A stretch of 64,000 nt of DNA from Candidatus Thiodiazotropha sp. LNASS1 (GCF_964212655.1 NZ_OZ156465.1:2604001-2668000); one strand, 5' to 3'. Shown: positions 38,514-46,800, numbered from the stretch's first letter. Made by a program: numbers and translations. The notes: generated by a model not told the origin, from the sequence alone.

Positions 38514-40258
38514 CAGCGCCAGAGTTGCAATCGCAGCCAGTCAATCAAACGGTGGCTGACAAGCCACAGCAGGCTACGCTTGCCGGCATCGATCTTCGCC
38601 ACGCCCTGCAACCCGGGTCTCAGATGTTCTTCCGCATCCTCCAGTTCGGCTTCCAGGGTAAACAGGTAACTGCCTTCGCTGGCCGTGGACAGGGGCAGGA
38701 TGCGCTTCACGCTGAAGCCATGGTCGAGATCGGGATACCCCGCCAGGCGCAAATGACCGAACTGTCCGATCTGTACATCGGCAATATCCAACTCATCCAC
38801 CTGCAGCATGACACGGTAGCTATCGAGAGGGGCAATCTTGAACAGCTCTTCTCCCCGCTTCAGGGGGGCGCCAAGGGATTGAGTGAGATCCCCACTGACG
38901 ATGACGCCATCCAGGGGCGCCTTGATAAGACTCCTTACAAGTTTCATCTCCACCAGGTCGAGTTCCGCCTGCACCTGCCGGCGTTGCGCCTGCAGCACCG
39001 AGACCCGGCTGCGCTCATGGGTCGCCAGCGCCTCGCGCTGCTCCCGCTTCAACTTCGCCAGCTCGGTCCGCCATTTGGCCTGCTCGAGCTTCAGGTCCTT
39101 GTCATCCAGCTGACACAGCAAGGCCCCCTCAGCCACGATATCGCCCGCTTTGGCGGACACCTCTTGCAGATAGCCATCGAACGGAGAGGTGATGACACGC
39201 TGGATTCGCCCCTCCAGATTGGCGCGGGCATCGATATGGTAGTCAACCCCGATCAACCCCGACACTACGAGGATCGAGATAAGAGCGAGCAGACTCAGCT
39301 TCACTCCCAAGCCTTGCGGACCCAGCCAGTTTTTAAATCGCTGTTGCAGGCGATCACGGATCAAGCGATGGAGGGATTGCTCACTGCGCTGTCGGTGATG
39401 CAGCAACAGTCCGATCAAACCGGCCGCCTGCTGACACTCCGTCTGTTCTGGCGGCGTGAACGGCTGCAGTCGATGGCGTTCCAACAGCAACGCCCCGACC
39501 GGCATGTCGCCCGTCTTCAACGGAATCGTACAGAGCGTCGCCTGCCCCACTACCCCGGCCAGGGTCTGTTGGCTGTTCAGCAGCAGATCGCTCTGTGATG
39601 TCGCGGGCGGATAGTGCAGCAATGCCCGTTGATCGATGGCCTCGAACATCGCTTCCTTGAAGGCGCGCACCAATCCGGTTTCCCGCTTGATCTCGACGGG
39701 GGGGTATGTCGCCGAGATCTCGAGACGACGCGCATCCCCCAGCGCCAGGGTTACCCGGTCGCAATGGAACTGTTCGGCAAGGAGTTTGACAATCGCCGCC
39801 GACGAGAGCGGCCTCTCGGTCATGCGTTCCACCCAGTGGGCCCCTGTCGCTTGGCTTCTGTTCGCCTGTTTCAACAACAGCTTCAACCAACGCAGGCTCC
39901 ACTGCAGCGCCTGTATCGCCGCCTGCTGTTTCCGTACCGACCGAGGACTCATACGGAGTGCAACAACCCACTTCGGCTGACCGCGGGAAACCAGCGGCAC
40001 TGCCATGAAATCGGAACCCTGAACAGATCTGGAGGCGGGAACGATCAACTGCCTGCGGGTCTCGAAAGCCTTGAGCGCAACCTTCAGCAAGGCCTTTTCC
40101 GGTTGCTCGTCCTCCGGCCAGCGTACAACGCTGATCCCCCCACTCTCAGTAACGCCTTTTTCAACGACAATAGCCGACTGAATGCCGCTGACCAAACGGC
40201 ACAGCTGTTCCAGCCATTGCTGTATCACTACCCGGGAGGATGAAGGCATGCTCCGCAA
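38504..40258 (-). CDS. GAF-HlyD fusion membrane adaptor
   Basis: This is a 584-residue protein. The N-terminal about 300 residues look like two GAF-type sensor domains; the second ends in LCTIPLKTGDMPVGALLLER. A single membrane segment (about 325-345, LSLLALISILVVSGLIGV) follows. Then comes a HlyD-type periplasmic adaptor with lipoyl halves (ITSPFDGYLQEVSAKAGDIV and IKAPLDGVIVSGDL) around a coiled hairpin. A cytoplasmic sensor joined to a periplasmic adaptor would let an internal signal reach the export conduit. The ATG at 40258 was kept; an ATG at 40249 is equally possible. It is the first gene of the export locus. Confidence 0.86.
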   Translation of the reverse strand: MRSMPSSSRVVIQQWLEQLCRLVSGIQSAIVVEKGVTESGGISVVRWPEDEQPEKALLKVALKAFETRRQLIVPASRSVQGSDFMAVPLVSRGQPKWVVALRMSPRSVRKQQAAIQALQWSLRWLKLLLKQANRSQATGAHWVERMTERPLSSAAIVKLLAEQFHCDRVTLALGDARRLEISATYPPVEIKRETGLVRAFKEAMFEAIDQRALLHYPPATSQSDLLLNSQQTLAGVVGQATLCTIPLKTGDMPVGALLLERHRLQPFTPPEQTECQQAAGLIGLLLHHRQRSEQSLHRLIRDRLQQRFKNWLGPQGLGVKLSLLALISILVVSGLIGVDYHIDARANLEGRIQRVITSPFDGYLQEVSAKAGDIVAEGALLCQLDDKDLKLEQAKWRTELAKLKREQREALATHERSRVSVLQAQRRQVQAELDLVEMKLVRSLIKAPLDGVIVSGDLTQSLGAPLKRGEELFKIAPLDSYRVMLQVDELDIADVQIGQFGHLRLAGYPDLDHGFSVKRILPLSTASEGSYLFTLEAELEDAEEHLRPGLQGVAKIDAGKRSLLWLVSHRLIDWLRLQLWRWWG

Positions 40259-40348
40259 AACTCCTATGATTCCTAAACACTGTTTTCGGTAGTGAAAAGG
40301 ATATCTTTACGTGCCGCCCTGTGATTCCGTTCCGATCCGCTGTGCAGA

Positions 40349-40801
40349 TCAATCGATACTGCTTTGATAAATCTCACTAAAACCGGCTTCGGAAAAGCCG
40401 TTCAACCGGCGCTTGCCAACCAGTATGATCGGTACGCCCTTGCCCCCCAACTTTTTATAATCTCGTTTACCTTTCCGGCTGGTCTCGACATCGTACTCTA
40501 CATAGGGAATCGCGTTGCGCTTAAAATATGCTCGTGCCTTTTTACAGTAACCGCACCTTTTGGTGCTGTACATGACCACCTTTTCACGTCTATACCCGGC
40601 ACCGGTTTTTCCTTCGATCGGCGGCGCATGATAGACATTGGGTTTTACTGTGACAGGCGTTGACTCCCCTGACACAGGCGGTTTATCGCCAAAATGGATT
40701 TTTCCGTTCTCATCGCGCCACTTGTATATGGCATCTGCGTTGACAATACCGCCGGCAACAGCCACTAACAGGCATCCAAACGCCAATTGAATCAGTCTCA
40801 T
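40349..40801 (-). CDS. Exported DUF4124-glutaredoxin protein
   Basis: This 150-residue protein has a signal peptide (MRLIQLAFGCLLVAVAGGIV). A DUF4124 segment follows (IYKWRDENGKIHFGDKPP), then a glutaredoxin domain with the active site CGYC (83-86) and cis-proline strand KGVPIILVGKRRLNGF. It is likely a periplasmic thiol-disulfide protein. The start at 40801 follows a strong GGAAGGGA site and begins the signal peptide; the longer frame to 40900 only overlaps the upstream gene. It lies 90 nt upstream of the GAF-HlyD gene and could feed oxidised or reduced thiols to that system, but this is only positional. Confidence 0.85.
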   Translation of the reverse strand: MRLIQLAFGCLLVAVAGGIVNADAIYKWRDENGKIHFGDKPPVSGESTPVTVKPNVYHAPPIEGKTGAGYRREKVVMYSTKRCGYCKKARAYFKRNAIPYVEYDVETSRKGKRDYKKLGGKGVPIILVGKRRLNGFSEAGFSEIYQSSID

Positions 40802-40883
40802 CGTCCCTTCCGCTCTAAATTGACTACTCCGGTATTGAATCAAATTTGTTTCGCACTCAGCATAGTTGAAAAACAGGGACTGT

Positions 40884-41921
40884 TCAGTGTTGTAACTCAC
40901 GAAGTTTCTCTGCTACCTGTCCCGACTCAAACAGCTCCATCGCCAATCGAATCCCTTTTCCGATGTCATCAGTCTTGTTGCCGAGACAGATCCTGACTCC
41001 CGCATTGTAGAGAATGGCATCGAGATGTCTGTCGCTTTTTCCGGTCAGGGCCTCTTCTACGAGTCGCGCAGTCACATCCACGGATTCACAGGGGTGATGG
41101 GTCTTGTGACTGAAATTGTAATCGGCGGGATCGAGGGTGTACTTCGATAGTGTGCCGTTATTGAAATCGGCAACGGCTACCGGTTCCAGCGGCAACTCGT
41201 CACAGCCATCCAATCCCTGCACTGCAATCACCCGCTGCTGTCCCCGTTCACCCGTAGCGGTGGCAAAACGTTCCAGGAAACTCTTGTGTGCAGCTCCAAT
41301 CAAAGAATAAACCGCACCTGCAGGATTGAGCATAACCTCGCAGGCGTGCAGAAACGAACGATAGAAGAGCGTCTGACGTATCGGCTTCAACCGCTCCACT
41401 CCATGCAGGTAACTTGCAGCATGCAGATGACCGAATCCCTTTTCTTCAATATCCCTCGACACCCGATCCGGTTCCCGATAGGCCGGAATGCCCAATGCTT
41501 CAAGCAGACGAGCGGTTGTAACACCGTCTTTGGGTGGAAGCCCGGTACTCGAGTGCATCACCACCGGTACTCCCGCCGCGGCGGTGACTATGGCTGCAGC
41601 GAGGCTTAGATGAAGTGCGTTTTTGCGTCCATCATAGGGTCCGTTGCAATTAAGCAGACCGTCAACCTTTGGTGCAATCAAGGCGGCACTCCCTTCCATG
41701 GCATCGAGAAAACCCTTCATCTCCTCCACCCGCGCGCCCTTGAAGCGCATTGCGGTGAGGAATGCCCCGACCTGGGCAGGTTGCGCCTCGGCGGACATCA
41801 GGAATGTCAACGCCTCGCAGGCCTCTTCGCGGGACATATCCTTGGCTCCGCGGGGGCCTTTGGCAGTGGCGATCAGGCGCTTGCGAAATGCCTCAGCCGC
41901 CTGGCTATTCTGTTGTTGCAT
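40884..41921 (-). CDS. TrpD-like (YbiB/TrpD2) phosphoribosyltransferase-family protein
   Basis: This 345-residue protein has the anthranilate phosphoribosyltransferase fold. It has a helical N-terminal domain (SREEACEALTFLMSAEAQPA), then LLNCNGPYDGRKNALHLSLA and VPVVMHSSTGLPPKDGVTT in place of TrpD's glycine-rich PRPP loop. The altered loop places it with the YbiB/TrpD2 group, which in E. coli binds DNA or RNA and has no known transferase activity. It is not part of a tryptophan operon here. It follows the haem-oxygenase-like gene by 91 nt, with a REP-like element between. Confidence 0.82.
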   Translation of the reverse strand: MQQQNSQAAEAFRKRLIATAKGPRGAKDMSREEACEALTFLMSAEAQPAQVGAFLTAMRFKGARVEEMKGFLDAMEGSAALIAPKVDGLLNCNGPYDGRKNALHLSLAAAIVTAAAGVPVVMHSSTGLPPKDGVTTARLLEALGIPAYREPDRVSRDIEEKGFGHLHAASYLHGVERLKPIRQTLFYRSFLHACEVMLNPAGAVYSLIGAAHKSFLERFATATGERGQQRVIAVQGLDGCDELPLEPVAVADFNNGTLSKYTLDPADYNFSHKTHHPCESVDVTARLVEEALTGKSDRHLDAILYNAGVRICLGNKTDDIGKGIRLAMELFESGQVAEKLRELQH

Positions 41922-41960
41922 TGCTTACTCCTGATCGACAGACGATACATCGCTTACGCC

Positions 41961-41982
41961 GTAGGGTGCGGCTTGCCGCACC
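41961..41982 (+). repeat. REP-like palindrome of the GGTGCGG family, copy 2
   Basis: GTAGGGTGCGG-ctt-GCCGCACC forms a hairpin with arms GGTGCGG and CCGCACC. A run of six T follows at 41986-41991 on the plus strand. Both flanking genes are on the minus strand. The copy at 36351-36373 is inverted. Confidence 0.6.
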
Positions 41983-42012
41983 GAATTTTTTAGAAAGCGC
42001 TATTTTGTTCAA

Positions 42013-43278
42013 TTACAACTGGGGCCTGTTAACAAACACAAAGGGAACACGCTGACTGGCCTTGAAATCAGCCGCATCCACCACGGTACTGTTGGCCACC
42101 TCTTGACGCGCAGCAATCAGCGTCTTCTCAATGCGCCGATCGCTGATGTGGTAGCGGGGGTCGAGCCCAATGCCGTCTATGTCTTTGCAGGGTTCATGGA
42201 ACAACAGTCGATAGAGATCACTCATCATGTTATAGCGGCTCGACATCAGTATATTGGTTGCCTGTTTGATCTGTTGCAGGGACTCCTTTTCATGACCGAA
42301 CAGGCTGGTCGCCAACATTACCGAGATGGCATGCAGCACATCGTATTGCACATGGGCGATGAAAACGATCAGATGGCGCTGAGTCAATACAACATTCTCA
42401 CGCCAGGCCCATCGGATCATACCTCCCAGCAGCAGGCTGAAAAATTCCGGGACCCCCCATTCCATACCCAAACCCACCGATGCCAGGGATTCCACCAGAT
42501 TGAACGTTGGATGACCGGCCAGCAGGCGCTGGGTGAGGACATTGTCCGCCACCCCGTGAAGCATCGGTACATCCTGCTCTTCAAATGGAATACCGAGACC
42601 ATCAAAGAGCTGGCGGTACATGACGATATGGGTGGTTGAATTGAGCAGGCCGGACAGATCCGGGTAACTGTCGATGCTATGTGTACCCACGCCATACTCG
42701 TCGGCCAGCAGCTGCGCCAGAATGATCTGCACCAGTTCAGACACCCGCTCGTTGAGACTGCCATAGGGGAGGTCGATGAAACCTGAAAAGCGTCCCTGCG
42801 CCAGGGCTACACACTGGCGGGTGTTTTTGACCTGATTGAAATAGTTGGTGGCAAATACACTCAGTTGCGCGGCATCGAATTCACCCTTGAAGATGCGTAC
42901 GAAACAGGGGTGGCTCCAGACCGGGTGCGACATGACATGTTCATGGAGTTCGAGAAACATCTCCTGCAGTGCGCCGGGCCTGAACAGATCCAGTTCACTG
43001 AACTTGTTGGCAGGATCTCGGTCAGCGATGATTCGCATACTCTCAAACAGCCGGTGCAGCGGATTGTCTGCTGACGCCAGTTCGTCTATTACACGGGTAA
43101 AGTCTTCCAGCTGACTCTGCCTGAATTCAGCCAACACCTGTTCCGTATCCAGCGATAAAAGATTGGGGAGCGGATGCACACCGGGCAGCAGTGTTGCGGT
43201 TCCATCACTATTCACCTTCAATAGGTCCGAGAAACGCCATGGACTATCGCCGGGTATCGCGGTCGTCATATCAATCAT
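42013..43278 (-). CDS. Haem-oxygenase-like putative diiron redox enzyme
   Basis: This 421-residue all-helical protein resembles the iron-containing redox enzyme family (Haem_oxygenas_2/TenA-PqqC fold), which includes diiron N-oxygenases and decarboxylases. Likely ligand segments are ADEYGVGTHS, GMEWGVPEFF and HVQYDVLH (H-x3-D-x2-H). The region HPCFVRIFKGEFDAAQL is typical of the N-terminal helices. The substrate is unknown. It lies 33 nt downstream of oxyR on the same strand, so an oxidative-stress link is plausible. The last codons (VNRPQL) fall within a copy of a short dispersed repeat, so the C-terminus may have been altered. Confidence 0.72.
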   Translation of the reverse strand: MIDMTTAIPGDSPWRFSDLLKVNSDGTATLLPGVHPLPNLLSLDTEQVLAEFRQSQLEDFTRVIDELASADNPLHRLFESMRIIADRDPANKFSELDLFRPGALQEMFLELHEHVMSHPVWSHPCFVRIFKGEFDAAQLSVFATNYFNQVKNTRQCVALAQGRFSGFIDLPYGSLNERVSELVQIILAQLLADEYGVGTHSIDSYPDLSGLLNSTTHIVMYRQLFDGLGIPFEEQDVPMLHGVADNVLTQRLLAGHPTFNLVESLASVGLGMEWGVPEFFSLLLGGMIRWAWRENVVLTQRHLIVFIAHVQYDVLHAISVMLATSLFGHEKESLQQIKQATNILMSSRYNMMSDLYRLLFHEPCKDIDGIGLDPRYHISDRRIEKTLIAARQEVANSTVVDAADFKASQRVPFVFVNRPQL

Positions 43279-43311
43279 ACTCCTGGTGATACTACTCAGT
43301 CCTGACTGCTC

Positions 43312-44226
43312 TCAGAGTTTCCTGACTGTATTCGGTAACTGAGATCGGATCACGTCAGCCAAGACCTCGATCGCCTTTTTACGGGGAAAGGTCTTTCTGA
43401 AGACAAATTGCACCCGCCGATAGGCATCTTTAAGTTGCAGTTTTCGAGCTATGATCCCGGAATCCGTAGTCCAGCTCCCCTGCACAGCCAAGGCGGGCAC
43501 CAGTGTACAGCCAAATCCTGCACCCACCAGTTGCAGCAGGGTCTCCAGGCTAGCGGCCCGGAGATCGGCCATCTCATTGTCGATGATACCCTCCTTGATA
43601 CGGCACACATCCATCACCTGATTGGTGAGGCAATGTCCATCCGCCAGCAACAGCAGATTGATACGACTCAGATCGCGACGGTTGATCTCGTCTTTATTGT
43701 AGAGTTCATGATTTCTCGGATGGGCCAACCAGAAGGGCTCCTCAAACAGCGGCATCACCTCCAGCTCGGGCTCTTTCACTGCCGTAGCCAGGATCGCCAC
43801 ATCGATCTGGTGATCCAACAGCCGCTGGGTCAGCATATCGGTGATCTCTTCAGAGAGTATCAGCCGCATCTGCGGATACTGCACCTTTAGCGGCATAAGA
43901 ATCAGCGGTATCAGATAGGGGCTGACTGTTGGAATGGCACCCACGCGCAACGCACCTGCCAAAGGATCACGCTGCGCCTGGGCCAGCTGCTTGATCACAT
44001 CGGCCTGTTCCAGGATCAGTTTGGCGTGTTTGACGATCTCCAAGCCGATCGGTGTGGTGGAGACCGAACGATTGGTACGTTCGAAAATGGTAACGCCAAG
44101 CTCCTGTTCCAGTTTCTTGATTTGCCCACTGAGGGTGGGCTGACTGATATAGCACTGTGCAGCTGCATGGCCAAAATGCTCGGTCTCAGCAACGGCGATA
44201 AGGTATTTCAAGTCTCGCAGATTCAT
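43312..44226 (-). CDS. oxyR: Hydrogen-peroxide regulator OxyR
   Basis: This 304-residue LysR-type regulator has an N-terminal winged helix-turn-helix (HFGHAAAQCYISQPTLSGQI). The redox pair is decisive: GHCLTNQVMDVC places cysteines at residues 199 and 208 when counted from the ATG at 44226. These are the same numbers as in E. coli OxyR, where they form the H2O2-sensing disulfide. The ATG at 44226 was therefore preferred to an upstream TTG (44247). It is expected to control peroxide-defence genes, perhaps including the adjacent redox enzyme. Confidence 0.95.
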   Translation of the reverse strand: MNLRDLKYLIAVAETEHFGHAAAQCYISQPTLSGQIKKLEQELGVTIFERTNRSVSTTPIGLEIVKHAKLILEQADVIKQLAQAQRDPLAGALRVGAIPTVSPYLIPLILMPLKVQYPQMRLILSEEITDMLTQRLLDHQIDVAILATAVKEPELEVMPLFEEPFWLAHPRNHELYNKDEINRRDLSRINLLLLADGHCLTNQVMDVCRIKEGIIDNEMADLRAASLETLLQLVGAGFGCTLVPALAVQGSWTTDSGIIARKLQLKDAYRRVQFVFRKTFPRKKAIEVLADVIRSQLPNTVRKL

Positions 44227-44731
44227 GGGAGCAATCGGTTCTATCAATCACAATCCCGATATTAACCTATTCTGTTCTATCGATGCCAATGACAGATCTC
44301 AACCCATACCGGGTTGCGGAAAGATGATCGGAAAAGTGATTCTGGCTCGGCTGAGGTCGATACCGGCCATCAGCTCCCTGTGAAGAGATCAGGTAATAAT
44401 AAAATACGATGCCCGATGAGTAATTAAAAAGCCGTCTTGTGTGTCACCAGGCGGCTTATCGAATATATAAACATATAGAAGCCACGACCAACCTATCCCA
44501 AAACGACTGGACGGGAGTGGATTGGAGGATAATTCTGTCACCCATTGCCGGGAACAAGATTGAAATAACTCCAAACCATATCCTGATGATCACATGGGAA
44601 CCGGCTGAACAGTACAAGGGATTTTTGACACTACCGAATCGTGAAAGCATACTCATACCCTTTTCAAGCCCCCAGCGGCGATGTCAGGCAGATGTCGATC
44701 CCCAATCAATATCAAACACCGCCCCTGAGCC
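44227..44731. other. Interval upstream of oxyR and the CbiX-like gene
   Basis: This divergent interval should hold promoters for oxyR (minus) and the CbiX-like gene (plus). The octamer GTTCTATC occurs at 44238-44245 and 44274-44281, 36 bp apart, just upstream of oxyR, and could be part of an autoregulatory site. The right half contains a small open frame that is listed separately. Confidence 0.45.
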
Positions 44732-44735
44732 ATGA
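44439..44735 (+). CDS. Possible small protein coupled to the CbiX-like gene
   Basis: This open frame of 98 codons has a TGA that overlaps the ATG of the next gene (ATGA at 44732-44735), the spacing typical of translational coupling. The second half (ILMITWEPAEQYKGFLTLPN) reads as plausible protein, while the first 30 residues are less convincing, so the true start may be internal. No ribosome-binding site or family was recognised. Confidence 0.35.
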   Translation: MCHQAAYRIYKHIEATTNLSQNDWTGVDWRIILSPIAGNKIEITPNHILMITWEPAEQYKGFLTLPNRESILIPFSSPQRRCQADVDPQSISNTAPEP

Positions 44736-45565
44736 AAAAACCATTAATACTGCTACTCGACAACGGCTCCATACAACCCCAGGCCACACGTAACCTGAGG
44801 AAGCTGGCTGCCGAGCTTAGCCACCTTAGTCAATACAGGGTATACCCCGTCTCCCTGCAGCAGGCCGACAGAATAGCGCCTGGCGAGCTCGACGGTATCC
44901 CGGCCCAGCTGCTGGAATCTTTTCTCTCTGCTAAGCTCGAAAAAGGTATCAGGGATTACCTGGCCATACCGCTTTTTTTCGGTGTCAGCAGAGCACTGAC
45001 CTCGTTCATCCCCAATCTTGTTGAATCTCTCCAATCAATACACGGCCCCTTCCGTCTGCACATTGCCGATGTGCTCTATCCCCTACCCAGAGGAGAACCC
45101 AGATTGGTAAGGATTCTGAAGGATCAGATTGAACCACTCATTTCAGGATCCACTCAACCACGGGTCATTCTGGTTGACCATGGCTCACCACTACCGGAAG
45201 TGACAGAAGTACGGGTACGGATCGCAAGAGAGCTAAGCAGCCTCTTACCACCTGATGTTCAATTAAGTGAGGCCGTAATGGAACGCCGTAAAGGGAGTGA
45301 ATATGATTTCAATGGTGAACGGCTTGATCAAGTGTTGCAGAGGGAGGCACAGAAAACTCTCCAAACACCGATTGCACTCTCTCTTTTGTTTCTCTCCCCT
45401 GGCAGGCATGCCGGAGAGGGCGGTGATATTGCAACCATATGCGGTGATGTTGAACGGCTACACCCGGGGCTGGACATCCGCATTAGCCCTTTGGTTGGCG
45501 AACACCCCCACCTGATCGAGGTCCTGCTGGACAGATTACGATCGGGTTTGAGGGCATTGGATTGA
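44732..45565 (+). CDS. CbiX/SirB-like tandem-domain protein
   Basis: This 277-residue protein has two CbiX-type chelatase halves in tandem. The C-terminal half keeps both metal-ligand histidine segments (LVDHGSPLPE and FLSPGRHAGEGGDI). The N-terminal half has lost them: LLDNGSI has Asn for His, and the second segment reads PLFFGVSRALT. Class I-type chelatases insert Co, Ni or Fe into sirohydrochlorin. Loss in one half suggests a single working site or a divergent role. No cobalamin or sirohaem genes are adjacent. Confidence 0.78.
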   Translation: MKKPLILLLDNGSIQPQATRNLRKLAAELSHLSQYRVYPVSLQQADRIAPGELDGIPAQLLESFLSAKLEKGIRDYLAIPLFFGVSRALTSFIPNLVESLQSIHGPFRLHIADVLYPLPRGEPRLVRILKDQIEPLISGSTQPRVILVDHGSPLPEVTEVRVRIARELSSLLPPDVQLSEAVMERRKGSEYDFNGERLDQVLQREAQKTLQTPIALSLLFLSPGRHAGEGGDIATICGDVERLHPGLDIRISPLVGEHPHLIEVLLDRLRSGLRALD

Positions 45566-45637
45566 GTTTAAACCTATACTCGGACTATGCACAAAGTGAT
45601 AACGTAATAAATCCAGGGAATTTCCACATAACAACCA

Positions 45638-45662
45638 GGGCTTGTCAACACTAAGCCAATAC
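45638..45662 (+). repeat. Degenerate copy of the GGGCCTGTTAACAC motif
   Basis: GGGCTTGTCAACACTAAGCC matches the motif at 50270-50294 at about 20 of 25 positions. It lies between the CbiX-like and cyclase genes, in the same orientation as the other copies. Confidence 0.35.
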
Positions 45663-45680
45663 AACTTTCGAAACTGCACC

Positions 45681-46577
45681 ATGTCAACAGCGGCTCAAAA
45701 ATCATATGCCATCGTCTTTGCCGATATCGTAGACAGTACCCGCATGTATGAAAATCTGGGTGACAACCGCGCCAAACAATTGATAACCAACCTTGAGGAC
45801 ATCATTGCAGAGGTCGTAGCGGAGACCGGTGGATATGTTGTAGAAGTGGTCGGCGATGAGGTGATGAGTCGCTATAACCATGTCTCTGACGCCGCGACAG
45901 GGGCCTGCCTCATGCAGGAACGTGTGGACGCATATGCAAAACGGTCCGGCATGAAGCTGTCGGCAAGAATCGGTCTCCATTTCGGGCCCGCCATTGTAGA
46001 AGGCGGCCGGATGTACGGCGATTCGGTAAATGTTGCAGCACGCATGGCGGCGATCGCTCAATCACAGCAGATCATTACAACCGAGCAGGTCGTACAAAAT
46101 CTATCCGATGAGCAGAAAAAAATCGTACGTCAATTCGATAAAGTCAAGGTAAAAGGCAAGCAGGAGCGAATGGTTATTTATGATCTCCTATGGCGAAAGG
46201 ACGACATCACTTTCATACACACTTCTCCGCTGACACAAAGCACGGTAACAAGGATACTGACCCTCCAATACGGCAACCGGCGCTTCAACTTTCTACCACA
46301 GCAGGGCAGTATGCATATCGGCCGCGACTCGAGCAATGAGCTCGTGGTTACGGCCGCCGCAGCCTCCAGAACCCATGCTGTACTCGAGTACAGCCGGGGC
46401 AAGTATGTTCTTTCGGATATCAGCACCAACGGCACATACCTGACAACACAAAACCATCAATCACTCTATCTAAGACGTGAGACCGTACCTCTGCTGGGCA
46501 GCGGGAAGATCGGACTGGGAGAACCCGTATCGGATAAGAATCAACATGTTATCCGCTACTATTTTCAGGAAGTTTGA
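45681..46577 (+). CDS. Class III nucleotide cyclase with FHA domain
   Basis: This 298-residue protein has an N-terminal class III cyclase domain (about 1-165) and a C-terminal FHA phosphothreonine-binding domain (HIGRDSSNELVV, SRTHAVLEY, DISTNGTYL). Metal-binding aspartates are present in FADIVDST and VVGDEVM, and the transition-state Asn/Arg pair in SVNVAARM. The residue three before the second Asp motif's glycine, usually Lys in adenylate cyclases (KxxGD), is Glu (EVVGD). Base specificity is therefore uncertain. It is soluble, and FHA would link it to Ser/Thr kinase signalling. The ATG at 45681 was chosen over an upstream TTG. Confidence 0.88.
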   Translation: MSTAAQKSYAIVFADIVDSTRMYENLGDNRAKQLITNLEDIIAEVVAETGGYVVEVVGDEVMSRYNHVSDAATGACLMQERVDAYAKRSGMKLSARIGLHFGPAIVEGGRMYGDSVNVAARMAAIAQSQQIITTEQVVQNLSDEQKKIVRQFDKVKVKGKQERMVIYDLLWRKDDITFIHTSPLTQSTVTRILTLQYGNRRFNFLPQQGSMHIGRDSSNELVVTAAAASRTHAVLEYSRGKYVLSDISTNGTYLTTQNHQSLYLRRETVPLLGSGKIGLGEPVSDKNQHVIRYYFQEV

Positions 46578-46663
46578 AACAACGGCAGCCTGCGGCAGAG
46601 AACTGTACTGGCCATCATGCGGACGGAATTGAGATAATCCGTATTTGACACATATGTTGAAGC

Positions 46664-46680
46664 ATATCACCCGGTGATAT
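46664..46680. promoter_or_regulatory. Perfect 17-bp palindrome upstream of the MscK-like gene
   Basis: ATATCAC-ccg-GTGATAT has perfect 7-bp arms. It lies between the cyclase gene and the channel gene, 120 nt before the latter's ATG. The symmetry suits a dimeric regulator; a weak terminator is the alternative. Confidence 0.35.
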
Positions 46681-46800
46681 AGCGTGATTGCACAAATATA
46701 AGCAACTATAAATGTGATCAGCCACAAGCTTTAGGGCAGGTATAGAAACCTTTTAACCATTTAACACACTAATGCCACTTCGGATTACAGATACATTTCC

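Noticed and set aside
21360-40258. Standard type I secretion (ABC-HlyD-TolC) for the giant protein
   Set aside because: No ABC ATPase or TolC-like gene is found in or near the locus, and the three adaptor proteins are fused to unusual partners. An unlinked transporter cannot be excluded.
46645-46650. TTGACA as a -35 element for the MscK-like gene
   Set aside because: No acceptable -10 hexamer at 16-18 bp; that position is occupied by the palindrome centre.
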